DNA of 64,000 bases, taken from positions 7,980,712 through 8,044,711 of the forward strand of contig CM022670.1 of the NCBI GenBank assembly GCA_012295275.1. Direction: 5' to 3'. Origin of the DNA: Chrysomallon squamiferum. Taxonomy: Eukaryota; Mollusca; Gastropoda; Neomphalida; Peltospiridae. Each line of letters opens with the position of its first letter. The stretch's first letter is position 1. A program made the translations under genes and the position numbers. This document shows positions 35,392 to 48,972 of the stretch, one piece after another. The notes beneath the pieces are model-generated. The model was not told where the DNA came from and did no database searches. It saw nothing but the letters and a program-made list of their open reading frames with translations.

Positions 35392-36733
35392 CTGCAATGA
35401 GAAAAGCAACTGATGATCATTCCATGTTTAAAATAGGAGGAAATGGATCTTGTTTTGTGGTAGTTTTAAAAAAAAAATAATTAGTTCTTGCTATTGTGAA
35501 AATAAATATTGCTGAAACGATTCGTATGGTCTTTGATGGTTCATTTACTGAGCAATGTTTTAACACAATTTTTAACACAGTTTTACCACAATAATAAGAA
35601 AACAATCACTGAAATGGGAGAGAAAGTAAAGATTAATTAGAAATTTAAATTTACCTTTAGATTCACTGGCTAAAGCATCGGCTTGTGCCCAGAGGTCATG
35701 GCCCTGCACAGCGAAGGTGGTGATGTTGATGTACTGTTGGGTGACGGAATGTATTCTCTGCGACACCATCACCATCCCGGGTGATGTCATCAAGTTGGGG
35801 CCCGTGCTTCCATTGGTCAGCTTGGTTGTGGACAATTCACAACTTCCCTGAAACATTTAATAAAAGAACAACATTAAATTCTTGATGCCATAAAAAGATA
35901 GTAACAAACAGAAATAATTTATTATCACAAATGTTACCAACTCTAAGTGGGGTTTGTTTTGACTGACGATTTTTAATTCATATTACAGTGTCTGAATGAG
36001 TGTGTGTTTGTATTCTTATTCATATAAGCACTAAATGAATTCAAGATTTCTTTTTTTTTTTTAGATAATCCATTTTTTGATGTGTACATTTATTTAACAT
36101 AAGTATGTGTGTGTGTGTGTGTGTGAGTATGTAAAACCATCTAGCTAACTAATACATTTGCATGAATACATTGGTATGAGAGAAATACTTAATTTCTTAT
36201 TGATAGGAAAACATTCATGCTCCTACCTAAAGACAGGACACTGCCTTTAGTGAATCAGTGGCCAATAATACATCAACCATTAATCAACAGTCCACTTCAT
36301 CTTTCTGTGTGTGCTTTGATGATGACATTAACAACACACACTTCACATTTTTACAAATTTATCTACCATTATGATGGAATTAACAGAGTTATTTGCAGAG
36401 TGCTTTCTTATTTATTGCTAACCTGTGATCCAACAGAGCCAATGCTTCCTGCAGGGAGATGGTGTGGGGGACATTGGGGAAGGGGTTCCAGTGCTGCGGT
36501 TGTTCCACCCACCCTGATGAGGGGAGGGGGCGTGAGCAGTTGCTTTTGGAGTTGCGGACTGAAATAAACAAAATGAAAAATACTGCAATTAATAACAGTA
36601 ATAATTACAATGATCATTAGCAGTAATTAAAAACTAAATGAATAAAAAAAAAAAATATATAATCATAATGAAAATGAAGATGAAAATCCTTTTCTGATAA
36701 AATAATATTTGGCTATTATTTTTTATTTTTTTT

Positions 36734-36775
<42 letters not shown>

Positions 36776-37009
36776 AGGAAAGAAAAAGAAAAAGAAAAAA
36801 GAATAAAATAATAATAAAAATAATCAAATAAATAAAATTAAAAAATTAAAATTAAACATCAAAGGATGTTAACCCACCTTGTTGTGGTCATGATCAATTA
36901 TTTTCTTGAATTTTATAGCTTCTCCTCTTTTTAAGTTGAACAGTTTTAAACATAGCAGGGCATGAATTCGTAAACTGAAACAAAAACAACAAAATTCAAA
37001 ATAAATAAT

Positions 37010-37051
<42 letters not shown>

Positions 37052-40000
37052 AATTTTTTTGAAAACATATCTACTTATATTTTATTTGTTATTGTTTTCA
37101 AAAAATTTGTTTGATTACATTCTATTTCTGCATTTGGGTCCTGGTTATTATCCCTTTAAATAAATTATGTCCATAAATTGAACAATGTTTTGAATAGAAT
37201 AAAACATTAGATTTAAAAGACTGAGTCCCCAGTAAAGCCATAACACTTGCTATTCATTCTAAAAATGAAAATTTAACAGACTGAGTCATCACAAACATTT
37301 GTCATTCTGATTTGATTATTTTGACTCCAGTACATTTTAAAAGTTACTTTACCACTTAGAACAACCTTCATCAAAAGACCTGTTACACACACACAAACAA
37401 AAATTAATATAATGGTGAAAAAGGAACTGATGTTTAAGGTACACCAAATTCAAACAAGATCCACTAAGTATATCAGATATTTAATTAAAGTTAAAAGACA
37501 TTCTGAATTGATTTTTAATGTTTGTTCGGCACTCCAGAGTAAAATCAACAGGCTTAGAGAATTTTAGCCACCATGGAAAAATCTTTATCAGCTTACATTA
37601 ATACTGATAATTTCTTGTCCTTGACTGGCAATTCTGTTTCTGGACCATTGCGACTGACTCGACAAATGTGCCTGCAAAAAGAGAATTTCAAACAGTTAAC
37701 TAATAAAAATTTATAATAAATTAATTAATTAATTAAAAACAAAATACTAAAAATTCTGAGCAAGAAGTTATTAAAAACCACCAGCAAATACAATTTTAGT
37801 TCTTGAAATACTTCCCAACCTGTGGAAAAAAACACCAACAAAATAAAAATAAAAATAAGAAAAAACGAAAAAATAACTGGGTTCAATCAGTCCTTAAAAT
37901 AATAATAAATCAATATATACACACTTTTTCACAGATTAAATATTAACAATAGCATGATATTTATAAATATTTTTCTTTTTAATATCAAACATGTTAAAAT
38001 AAAAAATATATATAAATAGTGATAATGATAATGTTGGTAATGATAAAAAAAAAAAAAAGATAAAAAAATAACAATAATATAATTATCAATAACAATAACA
38101 AATAAATAATGTTAACAAATATAATAAAAAATCAGTGTTAATAATAACACTCTTCCCATGAACATTAATTAAACCATTAAGGAGAAAATCATGTAGGTAA
38201 ACGACCCCCTATGACAATATAATGTGTAACAAGGACTGCAAAGTGTGAATCTGGTGGAATCATTTTGTTGAATAATTCATTTCCTGCAGTCAGACCAGCC
38301 CCTCCACTATTGATTTTCCATGAACGCTGTATTTTCCAATTTATTGTGATGGCTTGTGGATCAACTGATAGCCGAGAATGACGATAACTGAGAAAATTAT
38401 ATTAGGCTCTTCCGAAATGATTTTAAAAAAAAGAAAAAAGAAAAAAATGAAAAAAAATGACAGGAAGCAGCAGGTTATTTTTCTTAATATCAAAGATAAA
38501 AATGAAATAAAATACTTGATTGTGATTGAAGGAAATGCAATATTATCATTATCCCTTCGGCTATGGTTTCATTTTGAAAAGACATTTAATGAAATGTGAG
38601 GTTTTTGGGTTCATTTTTTTTTTTTAATATTAAAGGTCATCTTTGTTGTTAATCTTCTCGTCTCTTTTTTATACATCTCTGAATAAAGATCATCTGCTGA
38701 AACAATCTCTGCTTCTGATTGCGATGAATGACATTTAATCTATCTCTAGTATCTCCTGTATCAAAACCACTGATACCTTTCAACAAGAGTTTGAAATTAA
38801 GATGAAATCCTTTCTATATTTTTTTTTTTTTTTGGTGGGGGGAGGTACATGTTAAATAAAAATAATAACTTTAAATACACACCCATTGTATTGTAAAAAC
38901 CCTACCCCATCTATTTTTCCATACAACAACAAAAACAAATGTTACAAATATAAAAACTTACGGTGCCTAATCATAAAAAAAACTTACTCCTAATTACAAC
39001 CGATTTGGTATAGAAATGTCAGTGACTTAAATATCAGTTTGACAAGCAAATATGCAATCATTTATGTGGCTGACATCAAACGACTTACTTCAGAAGTTGT
39101 AGTGTGTCATGATACATGGTGAAAATCTTGCTCGGCTCACTGATTTGGTCACGCTCCATTGCACAGCCACACTGGATGAACATCAATACTGACTCGATGT
39201 AAGCGCATATATTCACTGGCTTTTCTTTCTGTAACAACAACGTCAGTTAGATTAGAGAATGAGAAAATCAAACCTACATACTTATTATCCATTATAGATT
39301 TTTGTAACCTTTTCTGAACTTTTTTTTTTTTTGTTAAATGCACTTTCTTTTTTTTTTCTTCCTTTATTTTAATAATAATAATAATAATAACAGAAAGGAA
39401 AAAAGGAATAAAAGAAAGTGGATTTCCATTAAATGACAATAATAATAGTAAATAGAAAGAAAAGGGTGGTGATGAGAATTTTTCAAAACAATAAAATGAT
39501 GAAGAAGAACTGAAAAAAATATACATTATAGATTAAATTTAAACAAAAACCCATGAATAATTTAAAAAAAAAAAAAACCAAAAAAAACCTTACTTAACAA
39601 TTACTTAATAAAAGTCATATCCTGATGAATGTTATTATGTACAACAGAGATATAGTGAAATAATAAAAGATTTCTCTGTTTCAAACACTCACGTCAGCCT
39701 GGTGTTTACACTCTTTGGCTCTTGCTAAGTAGATGTCAGCAGATTCCAAACTGAAAAAAGGAAGCAGACACATCTCAGTAAATCTCTGCTCCGTGGCACA
39801 CTGCTGTAACCATGTTCCTGTTGTTACTACTACTGCTACCACAACTACTATCATCATCATCATTACTGGTTTATGTACAGTTACTACTATCATTACAACT
39901 AAATAAATTAATGAATACTTTATATAAGCATTTATTTATTTTTTATATATATCATTTATTTATTTTTTGATATATTACGTTAATTTTCTTTTTCTCTTTT

Positions 40001-42631
40001 CAAAAAAACATTTTGTTTTTAAATAAATAAGTAAAATGAAAATGGGGGAAAAAAAAACAAGAGTTGAAAAAGTAATTTTAAACAAACATGTAAAAATTCT
40101 AATATTTTAAACAAATTAATATAAATGTTTTTGATATTTTTATTTTGTGACAAATGGAAAAAAACAAACATTATCAACACATTTCGACTGATCTACAAAT
40201 CATTCACATTACAAAAACACTCTAAAAATGATTTGTTATAAATGAAATATTTCCCCAACCCTCTTAATATCATCAATGAAAACTTTGCCTGTGTACAAAG
40301 CAAGCTGGAGTGTGAAAATGAGACATATTTACTTGTTTTCTAGAGGACAGTAGCATCCACAGTGCAGTGACTGTGGTTGACTGACCACTGTTTTACTCTT
40401 CACATGATTGTGGTCTTTGCTGTATGAGAAGAATGGTAAATGACTGTCACCATTTTGCTGGGAATGAGGTACGACGGTTTCTTTTTCCTTTAAAACAACA
40501 ACAACAACAAAACTCAGTATACAAGTCAGTAATAATTGTTAAAATAGCAATAGAAATATAAAATACTCATCCCAAAAAAACTTCCTCAAAGCTATGCAAA
40601 AAAATATATATATATATTTAAAGAAACATTCACACATTTTAATATAAATTCTCACAGGTTTTTAAAAAAATAAATAAAAAATTATTTGATATAATGATAT
40701 TTGGAATAAATCTAGATGACATTATCTTGTAACCAATTTATTTATTTACTCACTTTTTTTTTTTTCTTTTTTTTCAATTAACAACAAGGAATTTTTAATA
40801 TGAAACTTCCTTTGAACAAGAAATTGCAAATCAGTTTCTTTGATATGGCAAGTTCTGGCTAGAATGGGAAATAACCTCAGAGGTGCTAATAGGACATTTG
40901 ATCCTGTGATTTAATCCATCATGTCTCACTGACGCTTTAATTACTGGACCGTTTATACCCAGTTCCAACACAAACTCAATATATATACAGTTACGAAATA
41001 GAGAAGTAACTTATTACAGTAAATATTATTTTTTGAAACTACGAGTTACCAAGATACCAAAGATGGCAGAACTGAAACAACTGAAAAGATCTCAAAATGC
41101 CCATCCCATCTAATAAAGCCATGTTATGAAATGATCTAATTTTTTGAAGGAAAACGTTTTGTGCCAGAATAAAGCAGAAAATGCCCATCCCTAACAAAAC
41201 ACACAGAGCCTACATGTAATAAAATGATTTATTAACGTCAGATTTTACATCAGAACTGACTGTTTCATAAATGTCATTAATAAGTTGCCTTCGACTATCA
41301 TGTAGAGAAAAAAGAATAAAAAAAACAAAAAACAACAACAAAAGACCAGAAGTTAAATATGAAAGGTAAAATTAGTGTCGTCAGAATTTTTTATTCTTAC
41401 AAAAAAATGGATAAATATATTGGATAAAAAAAAAAATTAAATAAAAAGTATTTTTAGAATAGTTTTTTGTTTGCTTTTTTTTTCAGAATTTTAAACTTCT
41501 TTTTTTTTTTATTATTTTAAGATTTTTTTTTTAATAATAATAATATAGAAAAAAAAAAAAAATAAATATAAATGATTTAAAAAATACCCCAACAACAATG
41601 GTTTCTGTTTATAATTTTCATATTTCCTGGATATATTTTTTTAAAATTGAAATTATTTATTTACCTGTGTTGACCTTTGTGGATTAGGGGACTTAGTTTT
41701 GACTTTTGCATCAAATTTTGGTTTCTTGGAGTGGCTTTTGTTGCTGTGGTGACTAGATGAACTTGAGGTACTTCCTCTGCGTTTTGATAAGAAATTCGTC
41801 TTTGCATTTTCTTCTTCTTTGACACAAACTCCATTTCTGAAACAAAACATTTTGCTTTATAAATATACTGAGGAAATCTTTATGAAAAATAAGAATTAAA
41901 ACAATGAATTTATAATTTAAAATAATGAAACAGTATTTATTTAACAATAATTTAATTTATTTTAATATTAAGTTATTTCATGTTAAAAAATGTTTTATAT
42001 ACAACGTGAAAAAAATAAATTATAAAAATAGATGTTAGCATCTATATATCTTTCGATATGCATTTCACACTGGTTGGAATGGAAAAATGATCCAACATCC
42101 TCTGAGGAGAGTTAATCTTACAACCAAAGTAAAGTTTTCAAATCAATAAGCTATAGCTAGTGGTACAAGAGATACTCAGATTAAAAAAAGAAACCTTTCT
42201 TAATTTAACTTTTGAAAACTACAAAAATGTGAATTTGTGCTGAAGAACTCTTCAGTCTCAGAAACACTTCAAGTACATTACTTGGAAATTCTTTACAAAT
42301 GTCTAGGCAAAATCTTTTACTTGTCTTAGTTTGAAAATCTTTTTTAAAATCACATCATTGTTTCATGTCTGGGCATTACTCATGATATACAAAAACTTAT
42401 ATGAGATTAATTAAGTAAATATTTTATTTTTATCATTAAATAAAGAAAAAAAAAAGTTAAATAAAAAGTTAATTTGATTTAAAATTTCAGAGGATTTTAT
42501 TATTATTATAAATAAAATAAATTAATATTCTGTATTAATTAAAATCACTAAGAAGTAAATGTATTACATTTCAAAATAAAAAAAATAAATTCTATAAAAA
42601 AATATATATATATCTATATAAATGCTAATAA

Positions 42632-42662
<31 letters not shown>

Positions 42663-44400
42663 AAATCATCTAAATAAGGGATATCTTGAAAAACAAATTT
42701 TTTCCTGGAAACAACCAATCTACCGTGTTAACGTATGCAACTACAACTAATATTTTATTATAACGATTATTCAAGAAATATTTCCATTTTCACTCTGCCA
42801 CCAAGCTGATAAAAATTATATTCTTAAAAGTTGTCAAATATTTCTTGAAAATGTGACATTTATGAACATGCTGAAGTGCTATCTGAAAAGGCCAGCTGAC
42901 TGTTTTAATAGCGCTAACTTAACAAGATCTGCCAAACAATAATTCAATCAATTGCCCAGAAGTAATTGGCCAAGGACAAACGATAACAAGACACACGGAT
43001 GGACAAAGCGTGATAAAATCCAATGATAAAAACGCAGTCAACATAGATAAATCAAACTGTTATCAATATAAAAGCTTCATTAGCAGATAAAATATATTTT
43101 GTGCTTGGCTCAATTAGCAATCATCTAGATATTGAATTTTCTTTGTTTTTGTTCACTGTGTGTTAGACAGTCTGGTGTTTTATATTTCCTGGATTATTAA
43201 AAGTCGTTGCATGTTTTTTCCTGTCTGCACGAAGGTGTAAAATAAAGACTGCTTGTTGCTACTTTGTTGACTGTTGTAGCTACAAAGATTACTTTTCTTA
43301 GAAAATCACAAAATATGAAAATGTATGACTGACACTTAATTGTTAATTATAATTTACACTGTGTTAAAATGTGTTGAAATTTCATTAAACGTTCATTCTA
43401 AACTATTATCAATATAAGTGTTTTGTACATGGATCAATTACAATATGTTAAAGTTGAAAATAAAAAATAAAAAATAAAAATAATAAAATCCTATCCCATA
43501 ATAAAATTTAACTGACATTTAAGACAGTTCTATGCATTAATTTTGTATGTGACTCAATTAGCAGTTCACAAAGAACTCAAATTGTTCTGGTTTGGTTTGG
43601 CTTACGAAGACGAATCAGACATTTATGACAAACAGTTCACAAATAATATTCTTCAATAGCATTAAAACTGCATGAAATCTTTAAAAAAAACTAAAAAAAA
43701 ATGTTTATGTTGGTTTTGCTATGAAGTGCTAAAAAAAACTAAATATTTTTAGAAACATTAATACAACAATGAAGTTTTTTTTTTTTTTATGAAAAGTTAT
43801 TAACTTTATATACGATCTACAGGTGATAATTGTTCGAGATATTAAATGTATTTTTAGTTTTTAGTGTTAGAGAAGGTAGTGATGATATGTAAACAAGAAA
43901 AGCAAACAGAGGGTCCTGTTTGCTTCATCTTTCTGTAAAACATGAAGGACTCCCTCCAACATTCCTCAAATATTTTCCCATCCAAAGACAGCACTGCCTT
44001 GCACTTTAACAACACAACCTCCTGCCATGTTATTATTTTCTTCAAATAAACAGCATTTCACTGCAGAAATAATTACTCATATCATGCACAGAAACAAGAA
44101 GAACTCAAAAAAAAAAAATTATTAAAAAAAATCTCTATTGGCTGTATGCATTTTGATGTATTTATTTTTATTTGTATTCACAGCATCTGTAGAATGTTTT
44201 ATTATTTATTTATTCATTAATTTATTCATTTATTCATTCATTCATTTATTATTTTTAATCAAACTTTTGTACTTTACTCTGGATATTAATGGATTTTTTT
44301 TTTTTTTTTTGTTCTTTCTTCTTCTTTTTTAATTTTTAACTAACTATTATTATTGTTATTGTTATTTAACCTCATGAGATTCCTTAAGTTCTATTAGTAG

Positions 44401-44436
<36 letters not shown>

Positions 44437-47096
44437 ATATTGTGGTCATTAAGGCATATGATGTTCCCAGCATCTTTTAACCCCTCTGGGATATCACCTG
44501 CTGCAAGTTATTAACTAAGCCAAAGGAAATAACAGAATAGGAAAAATGTACTGGCCATGTGCTCATTCACGTATTTATGTACCTGCCTGCCAATTATTAA
44601 CTGTACAGAGAAGGTGAGTATAAAGAAAAACAAACAAGACTACTGACAAGCCCACAGATATTTTACAAATGGAAGCTTTTTCTCATTATGTATGGACATA
44701 CCTATCGTAAATAACCAGGCAGAGAGATACTTAGATGGTGTTTAAATTACACAAATAAAATGTCTTATCTCTGAACTGGTTTTGATTTAATCTCATTTTG
44801 TTTTACAAAAATAAAATGTCTTATCTCTAAACTGGTTTCGATTTAATCTCATTTTGTTTTTCTAATTTGGCTCTTTTTTTTTTCATTTCTTTTCTTTTTT
44901 TTTGGTTCAGGGACATTGATGTTTATTTTCATTTTTAGTTTTTAACTGGATTTTTATCAAACACACTAAATAAATCTTAACAAAAAATAAAAAGAAGAAA
45001 ATTCATTAACTAAATTACCTTCAAAATATTTATTTATTTATTATCATTATCAATTTAATTTTTAATTTTTAATTTTTATTATTATTATTATTTCTTTTTT
45101 TGTTAGTTGTGTTATGGTTAATAAAAAATAAATTTACTAACATGATTTTAATCTTTAATTTATAATATTAAATTCTGTTTGGAAAACAACTTACCATTTT
45201 TAGCTAATCCAAATAAAACATGTTAAAAACAGAAAACTTGACCTTCCTGTACTGCCGGTTTAAAAACAGTATCTAACATATGTTGTTTTATTACCTACAC
45301 ACCCTGTGTAGCACATTCAATATTTTATATTATAATTTATTTATTTTAGAAATTTATTACACTATATTACTTTAAAAAAATGAAAAAAGTGTGTGTGTAT
45401 GTGTGTGTGTGTGTGTGTGTGTGTTTAATAATTCAGTACCTGTTTCAGTAATGAGTTTATTTGTTTTTAAATTTTATATTTTCATATATAATACAGGTAT
45501 ACTGTGAAAGGACAAATGATTCAACAAAAAGGGTTTTATTTTCAGTAACAAACAATTTACATACACACACACATATTTAAATGCTTTTTCAAGAATTATT
45601 TTTAATTTTTTAACATTGAAAAAGGTCATAGCTTGTCACATAAACATTAACAGCTGTACTTAAAGGAACCCTGTATCCTTTTCTATGAAATAATCAGATA
45701 CCTACTGATATATATTTACATTTTAGAACTCCACCTATTTTTCTTTTATAGTGTAAATAATCTTCCAGTGGTGATATAAGTATTCTTTTTCATTCATTTT
45801 CTTTACTTTATTCTTTATTTTCCTATTCTTTTTTTTTTCACACACCATTTATTTTTCAGTAAAATAACACAAATGATTATATATATCTATACATAAAAGA
45901 TAAAGAAAAAAAAAAAAATAATAATAACAACATTTTTATTTTATTTGTTCTTTTAAATCAGAAACATTCTGACACCACCCAGTTATAACTCATGCATGAT
46001 TGATCATTTCCCTACCTTCTTTTCCATGAACAGGCATGTATGATCTTTCAAGCAGAAAAGAAAAACAGCATGCGAATATGTCAGATTAGGTTTTTTTGGA
46101 GACATTAAATTAGTAACAGTAACTATTTAAATGTTTTACATTTGGTACTTTGATAACAAATTTCGGACATATTTTTCCAAATATTCTTTCTACATAATAA
46201 TGCCTAACCACCTTCCCTTTAACAAATTGTCTTATAAAACATTTGAATTGGTCTGTGGGCTTACGTAGAAGCTGAACACGTCCTAATGCCCGTCTGCGAA
46301 TAATGACCTGAAAGGATTATCAGAAAATCTGTGGTTAACAAGACAAAAACCTCAGATGGGAAAAGGCCATGCATTTTTTGTGTGCCTTAAACCTAACCAA
46401 GTTGACTGTTTCATCTGCCAGAATGAGCCCTGAATGAAAATAAGGTTACTGGAATTAGGATGCAGTCAGGCAACATGAAATATCAACACTTGTTCCGTTC
46501 CTGAAATAATCCACCGAGAACAATGGTAATAAAAATTACTTAACAGTTTTCTTTTGGGGATAATTAGCAAAAGTTTATTATGCTAAATACTAGAGCAAGT
46601 GTTGTAAAAGCACTTCAGTGCTGAGTATTTGGTTCAGAATTCTAAGCTGACTGTACAAGTCAGTTCTAATATTAGTAATAGTCTTTAAGGTATTCAAAGG
46701 CACAGCATGCTAAAGTGTACTTGTTTACAATGTGTCATAACCAATGAAAAATTATGAATAATTCCATACCATCACTTTAAATATTAGCTACTTTAAAAAA
46801 TAAAATATATATACATACATAAAACTTTGATCCAAAATAGCTTTGATGACTAATAGCTTATCCACAGTAAACAAATACTGGCAGCTTTCCCTTGCTAATC
46901 CTGGTCTAAGGATAACTAGGCAACATGAAATATTAATTTATCTTTTTAGTGCATCCTGTTATTTAATAGTGCTTTTAGTTTATTAAAATAATACAACTAA
47001 TCACATTACAAGACTTGTTTTGGTTCAAATCATTAGTAGACAAGGCAGTATAAAAAATTAATGTAGTATCACTCAGTAATTTATTTATTTTTTAAG

Positions 47097-47128
<32 letters not shown>

Positions 47129-48939
47129 TATTTATTTAACAGTATATTCACTTATTATTCCTAGCTGGCTATTTAAATCAAACACTAGTCAATTCTAGAC
47201 CAGGGATCAGCAAACTCTTTAGACCACTGACCGCTTCATGGAATTCTTGATCTTTCATCAGTCTGCAAACCCCTGTTCTAGACAGAAGTATATCATGGAA
47301 TATTAATGTATGTTCTTAGCTGAGTTATCTAACAGTGTATCTAGTGATTAAGAATTAAGCACTAGTGCTGTTGCATTAAGACTGGCTCTCCATCAGAATT
47401 ATTAATAGACTCGAGACAGACAAAGCAGCATCAAATATTAATGATACTATTCATGCATGCAAATCAGCTGTTATCTAACAGTATTTCCTGTGTTCTGTTC
47501 ATCAAGATTTAACTACAACTGCCACCAAATTAACACTGTCGGATCTTCAGCACAAAATCAATTCATTACTAGACTCAGGACAACTAGGCAACATGGATAA
47601 ATCTATTTCTGCTTTCATTAAAGATTAATGTTTAATGACACCTTTATACATTTTAATATAAATAACCTTTTTAATGATGTATCCAGGGCTTTTCGTAAGA
47701 ATAATATTGATTATCAGAAAAGGTTTCTTTTATATATACTTCCCACAGACATGAAAGCCACCTATTATCATCACAACCTTTCATAAAGAAAGTGTTAGAA
47801 CTTGAAATATCTTCACGGAAGAACTAAGGAGAATTGATCTTGCAACCAACAGCTTTTCAATCCAGAGCTCTACAATTGTGTCACAACAACCCTAGTTATA
47901 TAACAAAGTAGATCAGCAATTATCTAACAGAATTTCTGTTCACCAAACAATCCCAGAGTTCATACACTAATTTACCCAATATGCTGATGCATTAAGGTGT
48001 GGAAAAAAACAGTTTTGTTGGTAAACAAGCTGTACCATGAATGAAGCCAAATGTTTTTACAAGGGCAGAGAAGTAAATGTACACAAGCCAAATAAAATTA
48101 GTTTCAACAGTTGCATAATACTCAGTAACGTACTAAACACACACACATTTATTTATATATATTTATATATTTATTTACGTTAAATATTACTGCTTATCAA
48201 GAATCACAAAGTTTACAATTTTCTATCGTTGATATTTTAATTTTGCCGTCTATAGTTTTTATGAGAAACCTTTTATAATGTTCTCTCATGTATGCGTATT
48301 TTCTTAACAAAATAACCACATATGCAACAGGAAGTAATCTTTGAGTGTGTATTAGACAAGTATATTACTTCTGGGCCAAGGCTCATATTTTAATAACAAT
48401 AACAGACCAAAATCATAAGAATGTACAAGAAAGGTTTTTTTTTTTTTACTTTTTTTTTTTCATTAATTTAAAAAAAATATATATATATATATATATTTAT
48501 CTGTTTTTTCTTTCTTTTTTAATTTCAAATTTATTTATTAAAAAATTATTACAGATCAAATTAGAAATAATTTTCTTTTTTTAATGAAAATGACAAAAAG
48601 AGACTGATAATCAACATTAACTTTTTAAATTTAATTTTTCACCCAAACAACAAAAATATCACATTAATAATCTAAATGAAATATATATGCTATCCAATCA
48701 ACAACTTAATGAATACACAGAAGACAGACATAAAATAAACGTGATAGAGAAAAAAGTGGCAGTGTTTACAGCTGTATTCGTGTCTATATTATCAGCCTGT
48801 GTGTTGATTCAAGTGAAATGCTAGCTAGGTGACACCAAGGCCAAACAAGCTGACAAAAGGTGTCAGACCTGCACTGCACTTCAAAGCAGGTTGAGACCTG
48901 CACTTACAAATGTAGGTTATTTCTGTACTCAGTTGACCT

Positions 48940-48972
<33 letters not shown>

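Larger units (their letters stand above)
46440..48050. repeat. Diverged long-period repeat family
   Basis: Phrases recur in the same order: AACTAGGCAACATGAAATAT, ATTAATGATACTATTCA-like, TTATCTAACAGTGTATC, ATTAAGAATTAAGCACTAG and ATTAATAGACTCGAGACAG. Examples lie near 46,468, 46,916, 47,050, 47,330, 47,420, 47,586 and 47,915. The spacing of roughly 130-450 bp suggests an ancient satellite or repeated element cluster. Confidence 0.5.
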
